Shown: one piece after another, positions 16,820 to 24,747 of the stretch | How positions within the stretch are numbered: position 1 is the stretch's first letter | Layout of the letters: every line of letters begins with the position of its first letter | Assembly (NCBI GenBank): GCA_903832325.1 | Contig: CAILBC010000015.1 | Span: 1 to 64,000, forward strand | Direction of reading: 5' to 3' | Source of the DNA: an uncultured Sphingomonadales bacterium | GTDB taxonomy: Bacteria; Pseudomonadota; Alphaproteobacteria; Sphingomonadales; Sphingomonadaceae | DNA: 64,000 nucleotides | Made by a program: the position numbers and the translations under genes | The notes under the pieces: model-generated | Told to the model about the DNA's origin: nothing | Database searches by the model: none | The model's input: only the letters and a program-made list of their open reading frames with translations

Positions 16820-17242
16820 TCAGTGCTGGCCGTTGCCGCGGTTGTCGCCCCTGTTGCTGCCACCGTCATGGCCCCTGCCGCCGCCATTGCCGCGGTTCTG
16901 GAAATGCGGCATGCGCGCGCCCTGGCCCGGTGTCATCGTGCCGTGCAGCGGCTGGTAATTGTGCGGGCCCTGCGGCGCCTGGCGCGCAAAGTGGTCGCCA
17001 TCGCCGCGCAGATAAGCGCGATCGCCATTGCCGTGTCGGTAATAGAACGCCCCGTCATCGCCCCAATAGCCGTCATAGACCTGGCCGTAATAGCCATCGT
17101 ACCAGCCATCATAGGCATAAGGCCCCGCTTCATAGGGGGCAGAGGCATAGCCGACCCGGGCGCCATAGCCATATTCGCCCACACAGGCCCCGAGCGGCAG
17201 GCTGGCCACGGCCAGCAGCGCAAGTGTTACAGCACGATTCAT
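16820..17242 (-). CDS. Small Gly/Tyr-rich lipoprotein of unknown function
   Basis: The 140-aa product has a lipoprotein signal with lipobox LPLGAC. A tyrosine/glycine-rich middle follows (GYGARVGYASAPYEAGPYAY onward), then a Gly/Asn/Arg tail rich in RGNGGGRG. AGGAGA precedes ATG 17242. No enzyme motif is visible, and I do not recognise the family beyond sphingomonad-style YXG-rich lipoproteins. It is monocistronic, between mgtA and fliS. Confidence 0.7.
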   Translation of the reverse strand: MNRAVTLALLAVASLPLGACVGEYGYGARVGYASAPYEAGPYAYDGWYDGYYGQVYDGYWGDDGAFYYRHGNGDRAYLRGDGDHFARQAPQGPHNYQPLHGTMTPGQGARMPHFQNRGNGGGRGHDGGSNRGDNRGNGQH

Positions 17243-17402
17243 CGCAACGTCTCCTGTGAAAGGATGTCGTCACGTCGCCGAATGCCGCGTGGCGGATACC
17301 ATCGCCGCCGCTATGTCCCCATGCTGATGACCACGGTCTGATCGCCCCGTTCAGTGCCGGGACATCGCCGGGCGTGAACACTGCGGCCATGGGGATGCCG
17401 TA

Positions 17403-17783
17403 TCAGCCGGGGTTGGCGCCGATCAGCGCCTGGCGGATCTCGATGAAATCCTGCCGGATCTGGATCAGCCCCGCCGTGTCAAACCGCAGCACGCTGTCCA
17501 GAATCGTGTTCCGCGCCGATTGATAGAGCTGCATCAGCGCCTGCCCCATCGGCGCATCGGGGTCGACGCCAAGCTGCAGCGCGGTCAGCGCCGCCACCGC
17601 ACGGGTCAGCGCCGCGCTTTTGCTGCCGTTGTCGCCGCGTTCGGCGGCATGGACCGCGCGGCCCAGCGACCCGGCCACTTGTTCGAGACACAGATCGACC
17701 AGTTGCCGCGAATCCGCCCCGGTTACACGGGCATCGAATTCGACTCGGCGATAGGCCTCTGACGGATCGCGGTTGAGCAGCAT
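17403..17783 (-). CDS. fliS: Flagellin export chaperone FliS
   Basis: This 126-aa, all-helical protein has the FliS pattern: N-terminal DPSEAYRRVEFDARV, the LVDLCLEQVAGSLGRA helix and the central NGSKSAALTRAVAALTALQ. It binds the flagellin C-terminus in the cytosol and prevents early polymerisation. It starts nine bases after the fliD stop, and the fliD sigma-28 promoter should also transcribe it. Confidence 0.9.
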   Translation of the reverse strand: MLLNRDPSEAYRRVEFDARVTGADSRQLVDLCLEQVAGSLGRAVHAAERGDNGSKSAALTRAVAALTALQLGVDPDAPMGQALMQLYQSARNTILDSVLRFDTAGLIQIRQDFIEIRQALIGANPG

Positions 17784-17792
17784 TGCCTGATC

Positions 17793-19301
17793 CTAGTTTG
17801 TCTTGTTGGTCCAAAGCGCGACTTGCTGCGTCAGAAACGACTGGGTCGACTTGTCGGACAAGACCACCGAGTTCAGCGCCGAAAACTGGTTGATCAGCTG
17901 GGTGCGCAGCGCGGTCTGCTGATCGGTCAGCTTGCCCAGCTGGGTGGCCAGCGTGCTTTGCTGGGTATTCAGGCTTTTCACCGATCCGGCCAGCGAATTG
18001 CCATTGGTGGGATCGTTGACCGTCTGCGACAGGGTGTAGATCGTGGCATAGACGCCGTGCAGCCCGGTAGTGAACATCGCCGATACCGCCTGCGGATTGG
18101 CATGCAGCGCCTTGTTCAGCACAGTCGAATCGAGCGAAAAGCTGCCGTCGCGATTGGTGCTGAGGCCCAGATCCGCCAGCGTCGCGGGCTGATCGGCAGT
18201 GGCATTGGGCATGATCCGCGTAAGGCTGAGCGAAGACAACGCCTGGGTCAGCGCCCGCGCGCCGGGATTGTTGTTGAGCGCGGCGCCCGCGGCGGTGTCG
18301 GTGCCCAGTTCGGTGGTGATCGCATTGAGCGCGGTCACCAGGTCGTTCATGCTCGATGCGATCGCGCTGGTCGGATCGCTGAAGCTGATCGTGGTCGGAT
18401 TGCCGGCATTGGTGCCGGTAAGATTGAGCGAAATCCCCGGCGCGGCATCGGTGATCGCGTTCGATGCCGATGTGCGCTGCACGCCGTTGAGTTTGTAGCT
18501 GGCATTGCTGGCTGCTGCCGAAAGCGTTGCGCCCCCGCTGCTGTTCGCGGCGGGGTTCCAGGCGAATTTGGCAAGGCCGGGGTCGCTCGCGTCTTCGCTG
18601 GCGCTGATGGTAAAGGCGTTGGCCGCGCCCTGCGGCCCGGAAATCACCAGCTGCTGGCCATCGGCATTGGTTGCGACATAGGCCGAAAGCCCCGCGCCCG
18701 AGGCGGTGATCGCGGTGGCGATCTGCGCCAGCGATGATCCCTTGGCAATCGCCACGGTCACCGCCGACTTGCTGCTGTCGGCGGTAAAGCCCGATCCCGC
18801 AACCGTGCCGAACGTGATGGTCAGGCTGCCCGAACCCGGATCGGTGGCCGATGCCGCCACCGTCGGGCTGGCCAGCGTCTGCCCTTGCGCCAGGGCGGAT
18901 ACTTCGAGCAGGGCAGACCCGCTGCCCTGAACCGTTCCGGCGCTGACTTTGGCCACCTGGCTGTTGGCGATCTGCGGGGTGGCGGCAAGATTGCCCGTGG
19001 TCAGCAGCGAATCGAGCGAGCTGGCCAGTTGCGAGGTCATGTTCATCAGCGTCGACGCTTCGGAAATCTGCGTGCTCAGCGCGGTGGTGCGGCTGTTCAG
19101 CTGATTGACCTGCCCGGCATATTGCGCCTGCGACAATTGGGTGGCGAGCCCGCTCACATCGATCGAGCTGCTGCCGCCCAGCGCCGTCAGCAACGCGCTG
19201 GTCGCGCTGTTGGTCGATGTGGCGGCGCTGGTCGATGCCGTTGTGGCGGTGCTGGCGGTGCCGCTGGTCGATGTGCCGGTGGTTGAGGAAATCGTGGTCA
19301 T
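17793..19301 (-). CDS. fliD: Flagellar filament cap protein FliD
   Basis: The 502-aa hook-associated protein 2 caps the growing filament and folds flagellin subunits. After a Ser/Thr-rich stretch it has the FliD N-terminal domain (SSIDVSGLATQLSQAQYAGQ). The C-terminal coiled coil contains LNTQQSTLATQLGKLTDQQ and ends FLTQQVALWTNKTN. There is no Shine-Dalgarno before ATG 19301. The sigma-28 promoter element ends only eight bases upstream, so the mRNA may be leaderless. Confidence 0.93.
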   Translation of the reverse strand: MTTISSTTGTSTSGTASTATTASTSAATSTNSATSALLTALGGSSSIDVSGLATQLSQAQYAGQVNQLNSRTTALSTQISEASTLMNMTSQLASSLDSLLTTGNLAATPQIANSQVAKVSAGTVQGSGSALLEVSALAQGQTLASPTVAASATDPGSGSLTITFGTVAGSGFTADSSKSAVTVAIAKGSSLAQIATAITASGAGLSAYVATNADGQQLVISGPQGAANAFTISASEDASDPGLAKFAWNPAANSSGGATLSAAASNASYKLNGVQRTSASNAITDAAPGISLNLTGTNAGNPTTISFSDPTSAIASSMNDLVTALNAITTELGTDTAAGAALNNNPGARALTQALSSLSLTRIMPNATADQPATLADLGLSTNRDGSFSLDSTVLNKALHANPQAVSAMFTTGLHGVYATIYTLSQTVNDPTNGNSLAGSVKSLNTQQSTLATQLGKLTDQQTALRTQLINQFSALNSVVLSDKSTQSFLTQQVALWTNKTN

Positions 19302-19308
19302 GGGGTCA

Positions 19309-19335
19309 AGAACGGCACTGCGCGCACCGGGTTAA
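19309..19335 (-). promoter_or_regulatory. Sigma-28 (FliA) promoter of fliDS
   Basis: On the minus strand the sequence reads TTAA-N15-GCCGTTCT. It matches the fliC and flgM promoters in both elements and exactly in spacing. Transcription should begin within a few bases of the fliD ATG. Confidence 0.75.
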
Positions 19336-19353
19336 TGGCCGGCGGCCGGCCGA

Positions 19354-20493
19354 TCATCCTTGCGCGATGATCGCGGGGTTGCCTTCGGCATCGAACCGCA
19401 CTGCCAGCGGCACTTCCACATCGGGCGCAGGCGGGCTTTCGCCGCGTTTCAGCCCCAGCACAAAGGCCAGGACGGCGGCCACCGCCACATAGAGGTCTTC
19501 GCGGATCATCTGGTTTTCGCGCGTGGTGTAATAGACCGATCGCGCCAGCGCCGGATATTCCAGCGTCATCACGCCGAATTCGGCGGCCAGTTCGCGGATT
19601 GCCAGCGCGGTTTCGCCGCGCCCGCGCGCCAGCACCACCGGCGCCGGCGCCAGATCGGCGTCATACCGCAGCGCGACCGCGAAATGGGTCGGGTTGGTAA
19701 TCACGAAATCGGCATCCTGCACCGCCTTGCGCACCGATCCCTTGGCAATCGCGCGCTGGCGCCGGCGGATCGCGCCCTTGTTTTCGGGGTTGCCGTCGGT
19801 TTCCTTGTTTTCGTCGCGGATTTCCTGATGTGTCATGCGCAGCCGTTGCTGGCGGCGCAGCCACTGGATCGGAAAATCCGCGAGCGCGATCACCATCAGC
19901 CCGGCCGCCAGATAGACCAGCAACTGGCTGATTGCGCCCCAGGCAAAACCCAGTTGCGCGCCCAGTTGCCCGGCGCCCAGCCCGACCAGCCCGGCCAGCC
20001 GCGCTTTCAGCCAGACAAACGTGACCACGCCCAGCAGGATCAGCTTGGCCAGCCCTTTGCCGATCTCGATCAGGCCCTGCGTGCCGAACATGCGTGACAG
20101 CCCGCTCGCCGGATTGAGCCGCGACGGTTTGGGCGCCAGATTGCCCGCCACAAATGCGCCATCGCCCAGCCCCAGCTGCACAAACAGCGATGCCGCCAGC
20201 ACCAGCACGCCCAGCACCATCACCGGGGGCAGCGCCGCGTTGCCGGCCTCGATCAGCAGCGATCCCGCGTCGAACCGGTCAAGGCTGGCGCGATCCCAGC
20301 TGAACCCGCGCCGCATCACGCGGGCCAGCGCGTGCATCACCCAGGGCCCGGCCAGGATCAGCCAGGCCACCCCGACCACGGTGCCGGTGGCCACGATCAT
20401 GTCGCGCGACCGCAGCACATCGCCGCGCTCGATCGCCTCGCGCTTGCGCTTGGCGGTTGGGGCAAAGGTCTTTTCGCCGCTCTCTTCGGCCAT
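19354..20493 (-). CDS. flhB: Flagellar type III export protein FlhB
   Basis: The 379-aa export-gate protein starts MAEESGEKTFAPTAKRKREA and has four membrane segments between about 30 and 210. Its cytosolic domain carries the autocleavage motif NPTHFAVALRY. Cleavage at N-P switches export from rod/hook to filament substrates, with FliK as the ruler. It follows fliR by 19 bp at the end of the fliE-flhB block. Confidence 0.95.
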   Translation of the reverse strand: MAEESGEKTFAPTAKRKREAIERGDVLRSRDMIVATGTVVGVAWLILAGPWVMHALARVMRRGFSWDRASLDRFDAGSLLIEAGNAALPPVMVLGVLVLAASLFVQLGLGDGAFVAGNLAPKPSRLNPASGLSRMFGTQGLIEIGKGLAKLILLGVVTFVWLKARLAGLVGLGAGQLGAQLGFAWGAISQLLVYLAAGLMVIALADFPIQWLRRQQRLRMTHQEIRDENKETDGNPENKGAIRRRQRAIAKGSVRKAVQDADFVITNPTHFAVALRYDADLAPAPVVLARGRGETALAIRELAAEFGVMTLEYPALARSVYYTTRENQMIREDLYVAVAAVLAFVLGLKRGESPPAPDVEVPLAVRFDAEGNPAIIAQG

Positions 20494-20512
20494 GGTGCGC
20501 GCCGCCTGCCCG

Positions 20513-21295
20513 CTATTTCGCCAGCAGCATGGCGGCCTGCGCCACCGCGCCGTGCGCCAGATCGGTCAGCCGGTCGCCAACCAGCGGGGCCGAGGCGATC
20601 ATCGCGGCCAGCCCGGCCAGCACGCCTGCCGGCAGACCCAGCGCAAACAGATTGAGCGCGGGCGCCGCCCGCCCGATCACCCCGGTGACGATATGCACCA
20701 CCAGCAGCAACAGCACGACCGGCACGGCCATGCTCAGCCCGGCCATGAACATGTCCGCGCCGAACTGGTTGATCAGCTGCAGCCGCGCCGGGGTCATCCA
20801 CGCGGTGCCCGGGGGAAACACGCGATAGCTTTCCACCACCAGGCTGATCCAGTCGAGATGCGCGCCGGTGCCCAGGAACAGCAGTGTCAGCAGCACTGAA
20901 AAATACTGGCCAAACACCGGCGAATGCGCCCCGTTCACCGGATCGGCGCTTGCCGCGATCGACATGCCGAGCCCGGCGCCGATCAGTTCGGCCCCGATCG
21001 ACGGCGCCGCAAAGGCCATTTGCAGGACAAAGCCCAGCGCCAGCCCGATCACCACTTCGCCCGCCACATCGACCAGGCCCGCCAGCGACAGCAGCGCCGG
21101 CGGCGCGATGACCGGGGTCCAGGCGCAGACGAACACTGCCAGCGCGCCGGTCACTACCACCCGCACTTGCGCCGGAACGGCCGATGCGCCGAACAACGGC
21201 GCGGCCAGCAGCGCCGCGCCGATCCGCGTCATCACAAAGACCAGCCGCCAGAATTCCGCCTCCAGCGGGCCAAAGCCGAAATCGAGCCCGATCAT
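20513..21295 (-). CDS. fliR: Flagellar type III export protein FliR
   Basis: This 260-aa hydrophobic export-gate subunit contains FVMTRIGAALLAAPLFGASAVP and PSIGAELIGAGLGMS, typical of FliR/SctT, and about six membrane segments. It forms the export pore with FliP and FliQ. It starts four bases after the fliQ stop. Confidence 0.94.
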   Translation of the reverse strand: MIGLDFGFGPLEAEFWRLVFVMTRIGAALLAAPLFGASAVPAQVRVVVTGALAVFVCAWTPVIAPPALLSLAGLVDVAGEVVIGLALGFVLQMAFAAPSIGAELIGAGLGMSIAASADPVNGAHSPVFGQYFSVLLTLLFLGTGAHLDWISLVVESYRVFPPGTAWMTPARLQLINQFGADMFMAGLSMAVPVVLLLLVVHIVTGVIGRAAPALNLFALGLPAGVLAGLAAMIASAPLVGDRLTDLAHGAVAQAAMLLAK

Positions 21296-21299
21296 CGTC

Positions 21300-21572
21300 T
21301 CAGTGCCCCGTGGTCGCGATCTGGGCCATCACATCCTTCAGGAAATCGCCCGCCAGCCCCAGCATCGCACCGCCCAGCAGCACCAGCACGAGCGTGGTCA
21401 CGGCCAGTTTCGGCACAAAAGTCAGCGTCTGTTCGTTTACCGAAGTGGCCGCCTGGATGATCCCGACAACCAGCCCAACCGCCAGATTGGCCACCAGCAC
21501 CGGCACCGCGCCCAGCGCAGCGGTCCACAACATCCGGTCAGCCAGCGCGAGCAGCGCGGCGGTATCATCCAT
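21300..21572 (-). CDS. fliQ: Flagellar type III export protein FliQ
   Basis: The 90-aa, two-helix membrane protein has the family core VGLVVGIIQAATSVNEQTLTF. AAGGAA precedes ATG 21572. It surrounds the FliP ring of the export gate. Confidence 0.94.
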   Translation of the reverse strand: MDDTAALLALADRMLWTAALGAVPVLVANLAVGLVVGIIQAATSVNEQTLTFVPKLAVTTLVLVLLGGAMLGLAGDFLKDVMAQIATTGH

Positions 21573-21601
21573 GGTCGATTTCCTTCACCGGATTGCCCCA
21601 A

Positions 21602-22501
21602 TTACGCGAAACTGGCGGCCAGGCTGCCCATCAGCAGCGCCCAGCCATCGACCATCACGAACAGCAGCAGCTTGAACGGCAGCGACACCACGGTCGGGCT
21701 CATCATCATCATCCCCAGGCTCATCAGCACCGACGACACCACGATGTCGATCACCAGGAACGGCAGGAACAGCATGAAGCCGATCTGGAACGCGGTTTTC
21801 AGCTCGCTGGTCACGAATGCCGGCAGCAGGATCGAAAACGGCACGTCGGCCTGGCTGGCAAAGCGCGGCGCATGCGCCATGTCGGCAAACATCAGCAGAT
21901 CGTGCTGGCGGGTCTGGCGGATCATGAATCCGTGAAATTCGCGCCCCCCCGCGGCCAGCGCCTGTTCGGCATTGATCGTGCCGGCGGAATAGGGCTGGAT
22001 CGCGACCGCGTTCACCCGGTCGAGCGTTGGCGCCATCACGAACAGCGTCAGGAACAGCGACAGGCCGATCAGCACCGGATTGGGCGGGCTTTGCTGCAGC
22101 CCCAGCGCCTGGCGCAGCAGCGACAGCACGATCAGGATGCGGGTAAAGCTGGTCATCATCAGCACCAGGCTGGGCAGGATGGTCAGCAGGCCCATGATCA
22201 GCAGCAATTGCAACGACAGCGACAGGCTGCCTTTGCTTTGCGCGCCCGACAATTCGCCAAACGCGCGGTCGAGCGCACCCGGCACCGCGCCGGGCTGCGC
22301 CGGCACAGCGGCCGGTGATGAAGCGGCCGCCGCTGCGGCGTTGGCCGGCGGTGAAGCGGCCGCCGCTGCGGCGTTGGCCGGGGCGGCTTGCGCCTGCGCG
22401 GCGGTGCCGGGCCAGACCGTGGCCATCGCCACGATCAGCAGCGCAATCAGCAGCGGCGCAATCCGGCGGCGCGCCGGGACAATGCGGGGATCAGGCACCA
22501 T
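21602..22501 (-). CDS. fliP: Flagellar type III export protein FliP
   Basis: The 299-aa protein has a hydrophobic N-terminal signal-like segment, an Ala/Pro/Ser-rich linker (about 35-80), and the conserved FliP body. That body includes LPSLVLMMTSFTRILIVLSL and FMLFLPFLVIDIVVSSVLMS. The linker holds two copies of a 33-bp repeat (22319-22384). ATG 22501 overlaps the end of fliO, favouring coupled translation; a longer upstream reading frame lies inside fliO and is rejected. Confidence 0.93.
   Translation of the reverse strand: MVPDPRIVPARRRIAPLLIALLIVAMATVWPGTAAQAQAAPANAAAAAASPPANAAAAAASSPAAVPAQPGAVPGALDRAFGELSGAQSKGSLSLSLQLLLIMGLLTILPSLVLMMTSFTRILIVLSLLRQALGLQQSPPNPVLIGLSLFLTLFVMAPTLDRVNAVAIQPYSAGTINAEQALAAGGREFHGFMIRQTRQHDLLMFADMAHAPRFASQADVPFSILLPAFVTSELKTAFQIGFMLFLPFLVIDIVVSSVLMSLGMMMMSPTVVSLPFKLLLFVMVDGWALLMGSLAASFA
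22319..22384. repeat. 33-bp in-frame tandem repeat in fliP
   Basis: Two copies of a 33-base unit (TGAAGCGGCCGCC..., period 33) encode an Ala-rich 11-residue repeat in the FliP linker. The length is a multiple of three, so the frame is kept. Confidence 0.8.
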
Positions 22502-22775
22502 GGTTGCCGCCTTCGCGCGCGCCGCGCGCCGGCCCTTCGGCCAGCCGCACCAGCCCCTGCCGCGATGTCGAAACCAGGATTTCGCGATCATGAAACGCGA
22601 TCACCGCCAGCCGCATCGTTGGCGACAGCATGCGCGTTTCGACAATGCGCAGCGCCGATGGCCCCTCGCTGGCGGCAAAGCGCCCTTCCAGCCGCCGGGC
22701 CAGCCGCAGCGAGCCCCAGACCATGACCCCGATCAGCGGCAGCAGCACGATCAATTTGGCAATATACCACAGCAT
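22491..22775 (-). CDS. fliO: Flagellar biosynthesis protein FliO
   Basis: This 94-aa protein has a single N-terminal membrane helix (IAKLIVLLPLIGVMVWGSL) and a basic cytosolic SH3-like tail with MRLAVIAFHDREILVSTSRQ. It stabilises FliP during gate assembly. It starts within the fliN stop (TGATG); GTG 22778 is an alternative one codon earlier. Its stop overlaps fliP. Confidence 0.85.
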   Translation of the reverse strand: MLWYIAKLIVLLPLIGVMVWGSLRLARRLEGRFAASEGPSALRIVETRMLSPTMRLAVIAFHDREILVSTSRQGLVRLAEGPARGAREGGNHGA

Positions 22776-23116
22776 CACAGGGCCCTTTCGCCGCTGGCCG
22801 GTTTACGGCGTGATTCTTCGGGGCGGCGCAGTTCTTCGGGGCGGCGCGGTTCTTCGGGCGCGGCGTTCTCGTGCCCCACCAGTTCGACAATGCGCAGCCC
22901 GAACCGGTCCCCCTGCGTTACGACTTCGCCGCGTGCGATCAGCTTGCCATTGACCATCACGTCGAGCAGTTCGTCAGTCATCCGGTCGAGCACGACAACG
23001 CTGTCTGTGCCAAGCGCCAGCACATCCTTGAGCTGCATCTGGGTGCGGCCAAGTTCGACTGTCAGGCGTACATCGACGTCCTTGATCAGATCGAAACCGC
23101 GGGTGGTGAATGCCAT
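22775..23116 (-). CDS. fliN: Flagellar motor switch protein FliN
   Basis: The 113-aa product carries the SpoA/FliN domain (VDVRLTVELGRTQMQLKDVL, then DVMVNGKLIARGEVV and FGLRIVEL). Beyond this it has a charged tail with PRRPEELRRPEE repeats that typical FliN lacks. It forms the lower C-ring with FliM. ATG 23116 has AAGAGG upstream; earlier in-frame codons are non-homologous. Confidence 0.92.
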   Translation of the reverse strand: MAFTTRGFDLIKDVDVRLTVELGRTQMQLKDVLALGTDSVVVLDRMTDELLDVMVNGKLIARGEVVTQGDRFGLRIVELVGHENAAPEEPRRPEELRRPEESRRKPASGERAL

Positions 23117-23156
23117 GCGAACCTCTTGTGCGTGTGGTGAATTTTGGCCGGCCGTG

Positions 23157-24128
23157 TCAGGCCAGCCGGGTAATCTGGATCGCCACGCGGTCATCCACCG
23201 CGCCGATCGTTCCGGCCGCAATGGCCAGCAGTGCGCCGGGACGTGAATCGCCCAACAGCAGCGGCACCTGGCGCGCGATCGGCAGCGTCAGCACCTGGCC
23301 CGGTTCCAGCCGTGACACCACTTGCAGCGCCATCGGCGTGTCGACCAGCAGCGCAGTCAGCGTCAGCGGCATTTCGGCAAACGGGCTGGCGGCGGGATCG
23401 TGCGGCATGGCTTCGTCAGCGCGGCGTGCAGCCGCGGCCGGCGCCATGCCGGTCAGCGCCGGCAACAGCGCCAGGGGCAGGGCCAGGCGGATCGGCCAGG
23501 GCGCCCGCGCGCCTTCGGATACGGCAATCTCCAGCACGGCCAGCCGGGTTGCCGGGGCAAACGGCGCGATCTGGGCCAGATCATAATCGCGGCGCAACGG
23601 GCGGATCACCGGCTGCACCGCGCCCAGCGCGCCGGCCAGATGCGCGGCCAGGATCGTTTCGATCCGCTGCACCATCAGATCGGCCGACAGCGGCATTTCG
23701 CGCGGCATCGGTCGCGGTGCTTCGCCCGGGCCGCCAAATGCCCGATCGACCAGCCGCAGCACCGCCTCGGCATCGATCGCGCCGATGGCATGGCCGCCGT
23801 GGACCGCATCGGCGCCGGCTTGTGTCCCAGTTTCTGGCCCGGTTTCTGGCCCGGTTTCTGGCCCGGTGGTCAGGGTATAGATGCTATAGGCGCACAAGCC
23901 GTCGCGCGCGAAATCGGCAAAGGCCAGCACGCGCGGCGGATCGATCGCGACATCGGGCGGATCGCCCCCGCACAGCCGCGCCAGCCCCGCACGCAGCGAT
24001 CGCGCCAGCCGCACCGTGGCCGGGGCCAGCGCGCCGATCAGATCGGCATCATCGGGGGCGGGGCGGATCAGCGCGGCGCTGTGCTGCGCCAGCGCGCGTT
24101 CCGCAACAAAGGCGCGGGCCTGCTTCAT
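23157..24128 (-). CDS. fliM: Divergent flagellar motor switch protein FliM
   Basis: At 323 aa this FliM-like protein has a middle CheC-like domain and a C-terminal SpoA domain (LEPGQVLTLPIARQVPLLLG). Position between fliL and fliN supports the call. The usual N-terminal CheY-P-binding peptide (LSQxEIDALL) is absent; the protein starts MKQARAFVAERALAQHSAAL. A GPET tandem repeat (12-bp units near 23827-23867) lies in the middle domain. It starts in the fliL stop (ATGA). Confidence 0.82.
   Translation of the reverse strand: MKQARAFVAERALAQHSAALIRPAPDDADLIGALAPATVRLARSLRAGLARLCGGDPPDVAIDPPRVLAFADFARDGLCAYSIYTLTTGPETGPETGPETGTQAGADAVHGGHAIGAIDAEAVLRLVDRAFGGPGEAPRPMPREMPLSADLMVQRIETILAAHLAGALGAVQPVIRPLRRDYDLAQIAPFAPATRLAVLEIAVSEGARAPWPIRLALPLALLPALTGMAPAAAARRADEAMPHDPAASPFAEMPLTLTALLVDTPMALQVVSRLEPGQVLTLPIARQVPLLLGDSRPGALLAIAAGTIGAVDDRVAIQITRLA
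23827..23867. repeat. 12-bp in-frame tandem repeat in fliM
   Basis: About three copies of GGTTTCTGGCCC (plus strand) encode GPET repeats. The period is 12 and the frame is preserved. Confidence 0.8.
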
Positions 24129-24718
24129 TGGATGATGAACGTCTTGAAATAGACCGCGTCAACCCCGCCAAACCCTTCGGTATCGGTCAGCACTTTGTTG
24201 ATCGTCGCGGTCAGACGGCGCTGCAGCCCGTCTTTGCCCTTTGGCGTTTCCACGTCTTCTTCGGCGGTATCGGCCAGCACCGCCAGCATCGCGGACCGGA
24301 TCGGCAGCTCATGCTTTTTCAGCCACAGCACCACCCGGTAATCGCGATGAGTCGAACAGGCGATCGACACTTGCACCAGCGATGCCGTGCCCTTCAGGTT
24401 TGAGGTGAAGTCTTCGGAAAAGCTGAAATAGGCGGTGCGAAAGGCGCTGCCGCCATCGCCTTCGACGCCTTTGCCGCTTTCGCCCTCACCCTCTTTGGCG
24501 GTGGGGGCAAAGGGGTCGGTTTCGCCTTTGCGCACCAGTTTGGGGTTCTTGTCTTCCTTGGTCGCGATCTTGCCGCTGCCGCCGATCATGCCGGTGGCGA
24601 CCAGGCCGAACACCCCGCCCCCGCCGATTCCCAGCAGGGCCACCGCGCCGCCGATCTTCAGCATCATGCCGCCGCCCTTTTTGGGGCGTTTGGCGTCCTT
24701 TTCCTTCTTGTCACTCAT
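24125..24718 (-). CDS. fliL: Flagellar basal body-associated protein FliL
   Basis: This 197-aa single-pass inner-membrane protein has a Lys-rich cytosolic N-terminus and a transmembrane helix near 23-45. Its periplasmic stomatin-like domain contains LVQVSIACSTHRDYRVVLWL and ends DAVYFKTFIIQ. It stabilises stator units. It follows fliK by 29 bp and overlaps fliM. Confidence 0.9.
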   Translation of the reverse strand: MSDKKEKDAKRPKKGGGMMLKIGGAVALLGIGGGGVFGLVATGMIGGSGKIATKEDKNPKLVRKGETDPFAPTAKEGEGESGKGVEGDGGSAFRTAYFSFSEDFTSNLKGTASLVQVSIACSTHRDYRVVLWLKKHELPIRSAMLAVLADTAEEDVETPKGKDGLQRRLTATINKVLTDTEGFGGVDAVYFKTFIIQ

Positions 24719-24747
24719 CGCGCGTCACGCGCCCCCTTTGATCGTGG

